DNA from: Mantis religiosa
Lineage: Eukaryota; Arthropoda; Insecta; Mantodea; Mantidae
Length of the DNA: 64,000 nt
NCBI GenBank assembly: GCA_030765055.1
Contig: CM060958.1
Span: 108,134,627-108,198,626, forward strand
Direction of reading: 5' to 3'
Shown: positions 20,912-31,479 of the stretch, piece by piece
How the letters are laid out: each line of letters starts with the position of its first letter
How positions within the stretch are numbered: the first letter of the stretch is position 1
The notes under the pieces: generated by a model
What the model was told of the DNA's origin: nothing
Seen by the model: only the letters and a program-made list of their open reading frames with translations
The model's database searches: none
Position numbers and translations under genes: made by a program

Positions 20912-21206
20912 GTTAACCGGCTGCCACCTAGTTTTATTTTCTTGCAGACTAACCTTGAACGCCAAGTTAATTGAAGTGCAGTTATCATATATGAGTGTGC
21001 TGAACTCTAGCCTTGTTCATTAAGACATTGTTCACACCTTATTAGTCCAACTGGCTTTCTATCTTCCAGAGTACAAAATACAAACTTTCGCTACAGCCTG
21101 GTGATTCATCTACCTGGTCATTAGAAAATATTTTCCCTATTACGTAGAGTAATCACGTAATCCAGCAACTTCAAAGAATATTACATGACAATTTAAGAAA
21201 TAAATG

Positions 21207-21960
21207 CAGTCGAATCTCATTTATTGCATCAACTGACCCCAGGGCCGATCTGAGCTAGTGAAAATTCGGGTTATCCAGAGAATGACAAGAAAAACATTAA
21301 AAATATGCACAACATCGAAATATCCTTAATGGAGTTTAGAATTTACTATCGCACACATTCACACAAAATCACATACACTATATGTACTGTAATAGTCTAT
21401 GTATTTGTACTGTACACACTATAGCTACAAACTAGTAGGAAGTGAAAAGGTAATGAGCTTCTGCGTCTCAGTTTAGTGTATCACTTATGAGCAGCGTGTT
21501 CTCACATCCACTTTAACATTAGACGTTCATTTGACAATGTTTCGGCTTGACTCTCGAAATAAAACATAAATTACTCTAAGTTTGCTATTGCTTGTACGTG
21601 AGCCATAACCATAGCTGGTTTATCAACACTGTCTGAATCTGAATACTCTTCATTTTCATGTTCAGTAACACTGCATGATGCAATAATGCATGTGTAATCA
21701 GTTTATAACCTCGGTCATTGTCAGTGTCTTATTGAACTTCGGAAGGCCGCAACTTTTTCCATGACTTTATCAAAGTTTCTCTTTCAACTTGGTTCCAAGG
21801 AGGTTAGGTGTGTGCAATGAATTCGCCCGCTGGCAAGAGAAGTCGAGTAAGCTGCCCACTAAGAATAACAGTTTGTTGTTTGAAAACATGTCTACATTTA
21901 CTATACTAAACTACGTAATGTTGTTTTTCAAAACTGCTCCAGCTTAAAAAGGTTTTACTG
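21207..21960 (-). mobile_element. Tigger/pogo-like relic, probable
   Basis: The left end cagtcgaatctcatttatt and the complement of the right end, cagtaaaacctttttaagc, both resemble the CAGTxGAACCTCxxTTA end of Tigger-type elements. On the minus strand the interior gives DSDSVDKPAMVMAHVQAIAN and SQAETLSNERLMLKWM. These have the acidic then helical character of the C-terminus of jerky/Tigger transposases, but the match is weak. There are stops throughout. Order and ends support the call better than the protein does. Confidence 0.45.
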
Positions 21961-21962
21961 TA

Positions 21963-23047
21963 AAGAAATACCTTTTACAGGGGACATTTGTTTTAAAATG
22001 TTGACTTCCTCAAAAATGTTTCTAACCCACCATATAGTTAACATATTTTCTAACCCATGAAATATATATCTTTAATTTTCTAGAACCATCCTCAGAAGTC
22101 CTCTTCATTGTGCGTGACTTTTACACAACTGGTAAACCGCAAGACAAATGCAAAGTCTTACTACAATAATAAAGTAGACCTCATTAAAGCATACAGTTTA
22201 AGGCAAATAATTTTTCGTGACCTTAACATTTCCAACGTATTCCTTGTTACTTGAATTTTCTAATACTTACACTTTTTTCATTTGGGAAGATGTTATTCAT
22301 GTTTAGTGTTTATGTCCTGAACATAAGTCACATAGCAACAAGGTCTTAAAACAATTGACTATAACTTTTCTTTACGAAAGGTTCATTTAATTTTGTTTTC
22401 GCCTACTATTGTGAGCTCAAACCTATCTTTTTCTGTCTACCTCACATCCAGATCAAACATTTATAGTAATCGAATGAATATCTCGTAGATATATGAGGAA
22501 ATAAGGCAAACATCGACAGCGAGATGTGTAAAAGCTGCTTCTTTAATCCCGATTTTTAAAGTTCATAATGTTTCTGTGATATTGGAAGAAACAATTGAAT
22601 CATGACATTTTAAAAATAACTCTGTATACTAGTGAATCAAGATGGATTGAATCCACGAGTGGAAGGTTTGTTAATTTCCGCGAGTGTCTAAAAGGTTTTG
22701 TACCATACAATGTTTTATCCAACGCCTTCCTAATCATTAAAAAGTTTTTTTTAAATTAAACTGTAATAAATTAGGATAGTTATTTGTAGTTTATTTACTG
22801 GAATTCAGAGCTATTTAGACCAAGGCCTGCTGAATGTATGGCGTTAGCTAATAACTAATATGAGAGAATCGATGTTCGCTTGATATTTTAATTGTTGGTA
22901 CAGTTTGAATAAAGACTTACGGCAATTTATTCAGTGAATGATTCACACTAATTAAGAAAAATAATGTTTGATATAACGTTATTGAAAGAGGAGGAGGTAT
23001 TTATACCAGACAGTTTTATTATATTTATTACCAAGAAAGTATAAATC
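21963..23047. other. Unannotated AT-rich spacer
   Basis: No gene, TIR pair or match to other parts of the window was found. Confidence 0.3.
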
Positions 23048-23049
23048 TA

Positions 23050-23678
23050 CGAGGGCTTATCAATAAAGACTGAGACTCAGGTGGAAAACAAGCCAGCACA
23101 GTGTGGAAACTGCCAGGTTCTCCAGCACCAAAAAAGGCAACAGTTGTTCCATCTGCAGGGAAAGTGATGGTGATCACATTGTTTTACTGTAATGGACTGA
23201 TTTACTTGCAGTTCCACCTCACACTACAGTTACAGTAGCATACTACACGTCAGTATTGGCTACACTGAGGAAGCACATTGCAAAGAAATGACCAGAGCTT
23301 TCTCGGACTTGGTGGCGAGTTCATCATGCACGGCCTCACGTCGCAAATCAAGTCATGCGGTTTCTGGCTAAATTCAACGTTATCTGTGTACCACATCCAC
23401 CTTATAGCCCCGATCTTGCACCCTTAACTTAGTTTTATTCCCATCACTAAAGGCAAAGCTTAGTGAGAACTCTGAAGAAGTGCTCAAGAAAAGTGAGGCG
23501 ATGCTCAAGGACCTGACAAAGAATGGTCTGCAGCACGTGTTCAAGAACTGACAGAGACGCTATAAAAGTAATTTGAAGTCGGAGGGGACTACTTTGAAAA
23601 ATATTATGTACACATTGAGTTGCAGTAATAAACATCTGTGAAAAAAAAATCAGTTTCAGTCTTTGTTGATCACTCTCG
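23050..23678 (+). mobile_element. mariner family M2, deletion derivative (629 bp)
   Basis: TIRs read cgagggcttatcaataaaga at the left (23050) and, complemented, cgagagtgatcaacaaagac at the right end (23678), each flanked by TA (23048-23049; 23679-23680). The DNA-binding half of the transposase is gone. The interior corresponds to the catalytic and C-terminal parts, with many frameshifts. A 5'-truncated sibling lies at 61130-61606 with about 85-90% similarity by eye. Confidence 0.88.
23110..23560 (+). pseudogene. mariner transposase catalytic part (family M2), broken
   Basis: Readable pieces in changing frames are PSAGKVMV, then RPHVANQVMRFLAKFNVICV and PHPPYSPDLAP, then KKSEAMLKDLTKNGLQHVF. 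The last corresponds to the mariner C-terminal helix before the stop. The HHDNARPH block is damaged by a short deletion: 'ttcatcatgcacggcc' here against 'ttcattatgacaatgcacgg' in the sibling copy. The third Asp position is followed by a stop. Inactive. Confidence 0.75.
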
Positions 23679-23680
23679 TA

Positions 23681-24079
23681 CACATGAAATCTAGTGATTG
23701 TATTTTATTCATACTATGGTTAGAGTGGAATTGTATCCATCCTTAATATTATAGCTTTACTTTAGTAGGTTAATTTATATTATTAAAGTATAACTTTACA
23801 AGTATTGGATAAAAAATAAACTAATAAATCGGATACACATAATAGCTGTTGCGTCGAAATATTTATTTGAAAGAAATTGTATGTCTTAAAGACATCTTCG
23901 GTGTTACATTTAGTACGATTTTTACTCTTTGTTTTCTGGTTGTACAATATTATACACAATTTTTACGAATTTGCAGAACGTCACAGGGTGTTCCCCAAAA
24001 ATTCCACATATATATTTTTATTATTAAAATCAAGAATACGAATTTTTAGGATATTTTGAGAGAATTTTCTTCAAACGCT
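23681..24079. other. Unannotated AT-rich spacer
   Basis: Nothing recognised. Confidence 0.3.
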
Positions 24080-24270
24080 TCATGATACATATTTGAAAGA
24101 AATCAAAGTCTAACATCAAGTTTGGTATTTGTCCACCTTCTCGGTTTTTAGTAATTCTGCTCACAAGCCTTCAGGGGACCTCGTGTATTTCCGGTGAAGT
24201 GGGCGGAGGTCGAAATTTCAGATGGAATGCAACCCTCCCCTATCTACGCGATAAGTATAGTAATAAACTA
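24080..24270. repeat. Unclassified repeat R2, copy 1
   Basis: It aligns with about 30840-31090 in the same orientation: 'tttggtatttgtccaccttctcggttttta' in segments against 'tttggtatttatccaactttt' and 'cgtttttaag', then 'tggaatgcaacc' against 'tggaatgaaata', and 'taatgaac/taataaa' words beyond. In copy 2 a (TA)n microsatellite interrupts the middle. Both copies are heavily diverged. Confidence 0.45.
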
Positions 24271-24524
24271 AACGCTTTATTTATAAAATGTGTACATACT
24301 TCGTATAGTTCACTTACGTCACAGCTGTAGCGCTATTTTCACCTCCTCATTCTTGCATAGAAAGAAATTCTAATGCAAGTCTTGTAGAATTATATCAACA
24401 TAAAGCTCCTAAACAAATGCTCATCGAGCGGGACTGTGTATGTGGCCCGTGATACTGTACCAATTTAACAAAGGAAATTTTAATTAATAAACAAATTGCT
24501 GCATACTTTCAGCCCAATTACATA

Positions 24525-25406
24525 GGGTAAAGGCACCATATTTCGGATAGGTGCCTAATTTCGGATGGTGGATTTTCTGCTCCGTGAGGTACTACACTCC
24601 CTCGGAAATCAAGTGAGCAAGTAGGAGGAAGTACCGGGTGAACACAATGAACCTCTAGTCATTATGTAGTCAGTTGCGGTGAAGTAGCATTCGTAAGTTG
24701 TTTTGTTCACGATCAGAGTGTTTGAAGAGCACTTTACAGGGCGATTTCTTCAGCTTAAGGTAAGGTCCTAAATCACGTAATTACTGCCTGTAATATGTTA
24801 ATATATGATAGTGTTCTTAATTGTATTAACATTTGAAATTACATGTGTCTTGTTTAATCCAAGCTGTTATTTATCCAATATGACGGAATTCTTAATTTCG
24901 GATACCACAGAGCATCGTAATTTCGGATATGATAATTTAGGAATTAACAATATTTTACCCATCTAAAATACTTTTTGTTCATCAGATGACACCAGGGCGC
25001 AGAAGGAGGTGGTCGGAAGAAGCAATGAGAGAAGCAGTAAAGGCCGTCAAGGAGAAGGAAATGGGATTTTTAAAAACTTCCAAATGGTATGGCGTACGTC
25101 TCTCTACACTAGAGAATTATGTAAACTACAAACAGAAAGATATTGACAGTTTATTGATTACAAAAATCGGAGCAAAGTGCGCTCTTGGTGAGAAGCTGGA
25201 AACCGAACTGGCTGCATACTGTACGATTATGGATGATCGCTATTTTGGACTTAGAAAGAAAAACATTAGACGAATGGCATTCCAGTTAGCTTTGACCAAC
25301 AATGTAAAACATTCATTTAATTCGAGTAGCGGTATGACTGGAAAAAAAGTCTCAGGCTTATCGCACTCCCCAAAAGTATCCGAAATTAGGCACCATTTTT
25401 GTAACC
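24525..25406 (+). mobile_element. pogo-like element, deletion derivative (882 bp)
   Basis: Both ends share 'ggt...ggtgcctaatttcgga' type TIR sequence: ggtgcctaatttcggat at 24550-24566 and its complement at 25379-25395. The outer bases 'gggtaaaggcacc' stand against complement 'ggttacaaaaatggtgcc'. TA flanks at 24523-24524 and 25407-25408 fit Tc1/mariner/pogo integration. The motif aatttcggata also recurs at 24893 and 24922 inside, a possible transposase-binding cluster. Only the DNA-binding N-terminus of the transposase remains. Confidence 0.78.
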
Positions 25407-25462
25407 TAATCCAAATGCTCTTTAATGGTTTTCATTATGTCTTATGTGAGCTTGCTTTATAA
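24986..25462 (+). CDS. pogo/CENP-B-type DNA-binding N-terminus of a transposase
   Basis: The 158-codon frame starts MTPGRRRRWSEEAMREAVKA, then KEMGFLKTSKWYGVRLSTLE, a psq/CENP-B-type helix-turn-helix. It continues with ALGEKLETELAAYCTIMDDR, then YFGLRKKNIRRMAFQLAL, the second DNA-binding helix region of pogo-like transposases. From about residue 115 the frame runs into the right TIR and out of the element, so the DDD catalytic domain is absent and the last 45 residues are not ancestral. The DNA-binding part has no stop or frameshift, unlike almost every other transposase here. Whether it is expressed is unknown. It may simply be young. Confidence 0.7.
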   Translation: MTPGRRRRWSEEAMREAVKAVKEKEMGFLKTSKWYGVRLSTLENYVNYKQKDIDSLLITKIGAKCALGEKLETELAAYCTIMDDRYFGLRKKNIRRMAFQLALTNNVKHSFNSSSGMTGKKVSGLSHSPKVSEIRHHFCNLIQMLFNGFHYVLCELAL

Positions 25463-26405
25463 GACAATTTTTGACTAAGGGACTGTAAGTTAATATGAAT
25501 AAAGAATGTTGTCAACGCTAATAGAGCCACATAAAGATGCTCCAGAATGAGAGTGAATTAGGCAGTAACAGGAACAACGACGGGTGCCTCACGCTGTTGG
25601 AGTTCGCAGGTATAGGTCACACGCCATGCCGCGTGATGTAGCTGTTTGTAAACATACCGGCATAGTAGCTTGCTAGTATTAAGAATCTCTTTGGCTTATG
25701 AAACCGCAATAAATAAGATATTGCTTAATTATTGCTTATGAGTGTTTAACGTGTTCCAAAATTCCGTTATAGCAATCCATGATGGCAAATAAGCTGGTGG
25801 ACATATGCAACTTATACCTTTAGGAGGAAGTTAATATTAGTGAGGTTGAGGATGGAAGCATTAAATGATAAACAGAACAGAAAACAACATCAAAGAATTG
25901 TAGATAAATTAAGCAAAACTAAATGGCCTATACAATGATACGAGCATTTTATTTCACGTGTTTGATAATACTAAATAAAGCATTTGTAACCTGTTGATAT
26001 TTACAGTAAATATTTGAAAATATTGTACAATTTGTATCATAACAAAATGCTCTGATGTTAAACAAATAAATATTATCATTGATGTAACTATTTTTACAAT
26101 TCATTTTTTTAATGAAAGTAAATTAATTGTGCGTTCGTTGAACTCCCTTCAGCTCTTTCATCCATCAAAACCATATCCGTCATTTCGGCGTTCGTATATC
26201 GCTCCATATTGCTTGGATTTGCTATCTAAGTACACGCAAAATCCTCCCTGTTAGGACGGAATGTGTAGTTTTACACTGAAGAGCAACCTTGCAACTGTCC
26301 GAGTTATTAGTAGACTTTTCCACAAATAACTGCCCTGTGCCTCTTAACCTAAAACGTAGGATAGGGTCGCTGATAAAGAGCAAGGAGTAATGTTTCTCTT
26401 TTCGT
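25409..26405. other. Unannotated spacer
   Basis: No gene or repeat recognised. Confidence 0.3.
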
Positions 26406-26407
26406 GG

Positions 26408-26625
26408 TCGGTAGTGTGTAGTGTTTAACGCCCGCTTTTACTACATACGGCACCGCAGGTGGTGACACTGATGATACATGAGATGAAGATGGAGCACCGG
26501 TGGAATGAGATGGCGTGGGAAACCGGAGGTCCCGGAGAAAACCCGCCCCAGCGCCGTGTTGTCCATCACAAATCTCACTTTGCGGTTACCTGGGATCGAA
26601 CGTTGTCGGTGCGTCCCAATAGCAA
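26408..26625 (-). mobile_element. SINE family F, second copy
   Basis: The minus strand repeats the body of the copy at 19422: 'ggtaaccgcaaagtgagatt', 'acaacacggcgctggggcgg', 'ccggtgctccatcttcatct', and 'aaaagcgggcgttaaacact'. The head is damaged: only 'gttcgatcccaggtaacc' of the B-box side is clear. No target duplication resolved. Confidence 0.85.
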
Positions 26626-27311
26626 CTTTTGAGGTTCGCACACCAGTGGTTCCCGTGCTGCCTAATCAAAAAATAATGTAATATTTAATGCTGCATAAAA
26701 ATATACCTAACAGAACTTCGAAGCTGCGACACCAAATTTCGGAGTAGTTAAGTTATAAACTACACAACGGCTATAATCGTTTGGTGCCGTTTTGATACTG
26801 CCTACATATATTTATTTTTAGTTTGTATTTGACGTTTCTATGCATACGAATGTTCTCAGCAATTAATAATCTGTCTATATACCGTAACAATCGTCGAACA
26901 AAACTAGCTCTATGGTTTAATAAAGTTTCGTTTTCCCTCAACGCATTCCAGAGTTCAGATAATTGTTCTTGCATACGTCATTAAGTAAGGCCACGTGTAA
27001 AGAAGAACACTGTGTTCATTTACAAATGATCCGTCGGAAATATTTATCTTCCTCCAGACATGACTTGTTTATTGCGGAAATTCCATTGCAACGGACTGAC
27101 AAATAAATAATGCTTCCATGAACGAGAGATGCAACGAAGAGGAAAATCTCGCTGCAGAAGATGTAGCAGAAACTAACGGACACGTTACAAGCAACAAACG
27201 GCTAAGTTGTCCTGGAATTTAAAACATCTGATTCAGAGTTTATATATCAGCGTAAAAGGCATACGAACCGAATTTTATTCCCGTTTCAGGTACATTACAA
27301 TAATTCGTAAT
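26626..27311. other. Unannotated spacer
   Basis: No gene or repeat recognised. Confidence 0.3.
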
Positions 27312-27506
27312 TACGAGGGCTGTTCAATTAAAACTGATCATAATTTCTTTACGATCATAATTTTTCGCACTAAAATTGAATTATATTACATTCTGTTAGC
27401 TTAATGTGGAACAAACACGCCGTAGTAGTTTCATTGTTGGTACACCTGATTCCCACCTGTGATAACCAAGCAGGTTCAGATATGTTCAGTATCGCCTACC
27501 GCTGCA

Positions 27507-28597
27507 ATGGAGGTAACACGCGAGGAACAATATGCGGCTTTGAAATTCTGCTTTCGTCTCAACAAATCTTCAGTTGAGGCCTATACAATGTTACAGGAGG
27601 CCTATGAAGAGTCTGTTCTTCCCTACAGCACAGCTCGAAGGTGGTTTAAAATGTTTAAAGAGGGGAGACAATGAATTTCAAAGGAAGTTGCACCCGGTGC
27701 TCCAGTTACTGCCCTTACGGTAGAAAACATCAACATTGCTGCTGCCATTGTGAGAGAGGATGGACGAATTACCATAAGATCTCTTTCTGAAATACTGAAC
27801 ATTTCATTGGGCGCCACCCATAAGTTGGTGACAGAAACATTACACATGAGACGTGCTTGTGCTCGATCGGTTCCAAGACCCGTTGATTGCCGAAGAAAAG
27901 GACATTCGCAGGCAGGTCTGCATGCAGTTGAGTTGATGTTAGAGGAAGATCCGGAGTTTCTTTCAAACGTATTCACTTCTGATGAAACTTGGTTATAGCA
28001 TTTTGATCCCGAGAGCAAACAGCAAAGCTCAGTGTGGGAATTTCCTTTATCACCAACCACCAAAAAAGCAAAAGTGGTAGCTTCTGCTTGGAAAGCTATT
28101 GTCACCTCATTCTTTGATATTCATGGAATTGTTTATCAGCAAGTTGTATCTGAACACACATCAGTAACTGGACAATACTACAGGGATGTCCTCAGAACAT
28201 TGCAAGTCCATATCAGGCGCAAAAGACTACATTTCCGTGAATCAGGCTGGATGGTGCACCACGATAATGCGCGGCCGCATATTGCCAATGCTGTTGCGTG
28301 AAATCCATCCCTCACCCACCCTATAGTCCGGATTTAGCCACATGTGAAATTTTTATATTCCCTAACTTAAAGAAACGCATCCGTCGGAGGCATTATCCAA
28401 CATCAGAAGTAGTGGTGAAGGCTGCGGAGGCAATTTTGAAGGATCTCTCAAAAATTGTTTCCAGCATGTCTTTGAAGACTGGCAGAAACGCTGGGACAAG
28501 TGTATCGCATTCAGGGGAGACTATTTTGAGAAGGACCAACAAAATTATGAGGATGAGTAAAGGTACGTTGTCAAAAATAAAAAATAAAATAAATTAA
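27507..28597 (+). pseudogene. mariner transposase (family M4), broken
   Basis: It starts MEVTREEQYAALKFCFRLNK with the first HTH; PYSTARRWFKMFKEGR is the second recognition region. A stop (TGA, 27672) then interrupts, and the same frame class continues APVTALTVENINIAAAIVRE, ITIRSLSEILNISLGATHKL, and EFLSNVFTSDETWL with the first catalytic Asp before another stop. VHHDNARPHIANAV (second Asp) is followed by a frameshift and a deletion of about ten residues before PHPPYSPDLATCE. Here the expected third catalytic Asp of mariner (normally 'AP.D') is Glu and the spacing is broken. The tail KKRIRRRHYPTSEVVVKAAE continues to 28597. Inactive. Confidence 0.88.
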
Positions 28598-28611
28598 AAA
28601 AGTTGATCATT

Positions 28612-29088
28612 TTAGTTAATTGATGGAAATTAATCATTTCTCCACACTAACCGTACATAGGCTAAGATTTTTTATGGATAGAGTCAACACGAAAAATTCA
28701 ATGCCATGGCTGGGATTTGAACCACGGATCTCCTGGGTTCCGTCCAGTCGCTCTTAACCTTTGAGCTACCATGGCCAACGAGCCGTCCTGACATTAAATT
28801 CTCCAGTTTCCCTGGTAGACCACTAGGGGCTCTCGCATCCGGGATACACCGTTTGTGGCGTGTTACTATTGTAAGTACTTGAGTCCCAGGTTCCATCATT
28901 TAACTCTTATTATTTTAGTTAATTGAAACCAGGGAAATATTTGAGTCAAATGGAGAATTTAATGTCAGGACGGCACGTTGGCCATGGTAGCTCAAAGGTT
29001 AAGAGCGACTGGACGGAAACCAGGAGATCCGTGGTTCAAATCCCGGCAATGGCATTGAATTTTTCATGTTGACTCTTTCTATCAAAAT
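28612..29088. mobile_element. SINE family B inverted dimer with target duplication
   Basis: Two SINE-B units lie head to head. The left unit is on the minus strand (tRNA-like part about 28700-28780) and the right on the plus strand (about 28975-29050). Each has an A box (ggtagctcaaaggttaagag) and B box (gtggttcaaatccc). Arms of about 150 bp are near-perfect complements. The whole is flanked by ttgatcatt (28603-28611; 29089-29097), so the pair appears to have entered the mariner as one unit. Confidence 0.8.
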
Positions 29089-29118
29089 TTGATCATTATT
29101 TATTGAACATCCCTCGTA

Positions 29119-29607
29119 TTATTAAACCCTCAAATTAAGTAGTACATCGTTGATGAGACAAATGTGGCTAGTAGATCATTTTCCCAGAAATTATGCTGTG
29201 CTGTACTCGCATGCATAAACAAACTATTAAATATTCTGCTGTGTTCTGCCATTACATGAAATCGCGTGCATAAATGATACTTTGCAGCTCAATTTAACTT
29301 ATTTATCATTAGAACTCGGATTTCTAAGCAAAATGCTTATAAATGCTTTTTGCTTGCTTATTTTATATTTTTAATTAAAATACCTTATTTTATCCAAATG
29401 ATACTAATTTAAATGTAAATTTTCACTCCTAGCCATCATCGTCTCGCCGAAAAAGTCAGGAGCCGATATAAAAAGGTGGATCTTCTTGTCTCTAGCGTAA
29501 AAGAGTATACTGTCGACGATTACAGTTAAAACATAACAATTAAAAGATATGGACATGGACAATTAAAACATATTATTTTAGAAAGCTCTAAGTATTTTAA
29601 TTATTTT
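29119..29607. other. Unannotated spacer
   Basis: AT-rich DNA without a gene. The last 50 bp carry a partial 31-bp tandem duplication (attttagaaagct.taagt, twice), the site where a SINE landed. Confidence 0.35.
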
Positions 29608-29621
29608 AGAAAGCTATAAGT

Positions 29622-30513
29622 TTCTTTTTGTAATATACGTCCTTTAACATATTAAGTCATATCGGACGATACATGGAATGGGTGAAATGATGCTCAAATG
29701 AGCCCGAGGTCCAGAGAGCTTAGAGGATCAGGGAAAACCCCGGAAAAAACCTTATCCACGTAACTCACCCTAACCGAAATTCGCACTCGAGACCTCTTGC
29801 AGACATGCTACCATCTAGTGGAAATTAATTATTCTTTCACACTGGCCGTGTGTAGGCTAAAGTATGGAAAGATAGAGTCAGACTGAAAAATTCAATGTTA
29901 TAGCCGGAATTTGAACCACGAATCTTCTGGTTGCCGTCCAGCCGCTCTAACCCTTGAGCTACATCTACTTACATGTAGTTGTCTCATGTGTTTATGACAA
30001 CTACTAAGTGGTTTATCGGGAAAAACACGAGTCATTTGGAGAATTTGATGTCATGTCGGCATGTTGGCCATAGTAGCTCAAGGGTTACAGCGGCTAGACG
30101 GCAACCAGAAGATTCGTGGTTCAAATTCCGGCTATGACATTGAATTTTTCAGCCTGACTCTATCTTTCCATACTTTAGCCTACACACGGCCAGTGGGAAA
30201 GAACAATTAATTTCCATTAATTGACCTAATAGTGGTTAACTGTAAAGCCCGGACTTTAAAGTACTTACACGTTGCAAGTCGCCATTAAGGTAGTTGTCTC
30301 ATGTGTTTATGAGAACTCCTAAGTGGTTTACCGGGAAAAACATGAGTCAGTTGGAGCATTTGATGCCATGTTGGCACGTTGGCCATAGTAGCTGCAGGGT
30401 TAGAGCGGCTGGACGGCAACCAGAAGATCCGTGGTTCAAATACCGGCTATGGCATTGAATTTTTCAGTCTGGCTCTATCTTTCCATGCCACCATCTGCGC
30501 TACAGAGGCGGGC
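29622..30513 (-). mobile_element. SINE family A, split by a SINE-B multimer
   Basis: The minus-strand SINE occupies 29622-29816 and resumes at 30497-30513 (gcgctacagaggcgggc, its tRNA-like head). A perfect 14-bp duplication agaaagctataagt flanks the composite at 29608-29621 and 30514-30527. The body shows 'ttttttccggggttttccct' and 'gatatgacttaatatg'. The split and the duplication show the order: SINE-A first, SINE-B multimer later. Confidence 0.93.
29817..30486. mobile_element. SINE family B trimer (one inverted, two direct units)
   Basis: Unit 1 is on the minus strand (29817-29965). Units 2 and 3 are on the plus strand, with ggccatagtagct at 30066 and ggccatagtagct-like at 30381, 315 bp apart. 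Arms of units 1 and 2 are about 145-bp near-perfect complements. Between units 2 and 3 lies the linker ctgtaaagcccggactttaa, then agtacttaca, which also occurs in the other SINE-B clusters, so it is part of the unit. The insertion is bounded by gctaccatct/gccaccatct (29807-29816; 30487-30496), a likely 10-bp target duplication with one change. Confidence 0.8.
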
Positions 30514-30839
30514 AGAAAGCTATAAGTATTGAAAACTTCAAACACATAAAAAAATAATATAGAAATATTTAGAATAAAAGCTGCACTAGACATTTATGAA
30601 TGTGAATCTACATTTTTAGTTTTGTAAGATTTTGTATTAACCTTGACAGGTGATCAATTATGCAAAGTCCTCCAGAAGAAAAGGACTTATAAAATTAAAA
30701 AAAAAATTAGATAACTTCATTTGTCCTAAAAATATCTTAATGTGTATTATTTCAATCAAAACTCTTAGTCTTTCTTAAGACAAATTTTCGAAAACTATTT
30801 TATGTACATAGAGGGTAGTCTAGGGTTGGAGGATCCTTT
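30514..30839. other. Unannotated AT-rich spacer
   Basis: Beyond the target duplication (30514-30527) nothing is recognised. Confidence 0.3.
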
Positions 30840-30906
30840 GAAGATGCTCGTTTCATTTGGTATTTATCCAACTTTTCGTTTTTAAGTTATGCCACGGTTT
30901 CTTTTT

Positions 30907-30967
<61 letters not shown>

Positions 30968-31090
30968 CATCAGACCTCAAAAGGTATATTTCCAGTCAAA
31001 ACGTGGTGCTTAATTTTTGGGTGGAATGAAATAATTTCTCCGCCTATCAGAAAAAGTAATAAATTAGTATTTCAGGCTGTAAAATCGAAA
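30840..31090. repeat. Unclassified repeat R2, copy 2, interrupted by (TA)n
   Basis: Partner of 24080-24270. A pure (TA)n tract of about 26 units at 30909-30961 lies in the middle and separates the conserved left ('tttggtatttatccaactt') and right ('gggtggaatgaaata') parts. Confidence 0.45.
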
Positions 31091-31479
31091 GAACCGCCAA
31101 TTTAGGCAAATGCTTACGTTTTTCGTTCCCTAGTCCAATTGAAGCAAAGATAATGGACAAACAAATACAAGTAGTTCCTTCACACTTGGAACATATGTTA
31201 ATTAAATCCTTGGTCGCTGAAGGTATCATTTTATGCATGTCACCGTACTTGCTGAACATAAACCAGGTGCTGTATATTGTAATAAATCACTCCCATTACC
31301 TTTTTATGCTAGTTATCCAGACTGCTAAAATATTTACGAGCAGTTCTGCTGGTGTTTGCTTTAGCAGATCATAATGTCCTGCTTGATTTATCTTCTACTT
31401 CATAGCGTAGCTAAATCTACCAGATATCAACGTGTTGGTGTTTACTTGCACTGCACAGTATAACGAGGGAAAGTGGTTT
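31091..31479. other. Unannotated spacer
   Basis: No gene recognised; open frames on both strands at 31047-31374 are motif-free. Confidence 0.3.

Larger units (their letters stand above)
27314..29116 (+). mobile_element. mariner family M4 with a nested SINE-B dimer
   Basis: The left end cgagggctgttcaattaaaa and the complement of the right end, cgagggatgttcaataaata, are TIRs flanked by TA (27312-27313; 29117-29118). Total length is 1803 bp. Subtracting the 477-bp insert at 28612-29088 and its 9-bp duplication leaves about 1.3 kb, a normal mariner size. The transposase gene is on the plus strand. Confidence 0.93.

Noticed and set aside
20757..21023. A Cys/Val-rich frame and its His/Thr-rich counterpart
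   Set aside because: Translation of the (TG)n tract.
28700..28780. tRNA-like sequences in SINE-B as genuine tRNA genes
   Set aside because: They repeat with common flanks and target duplications and lack a proper acceptor stem; they are SINE promoters.
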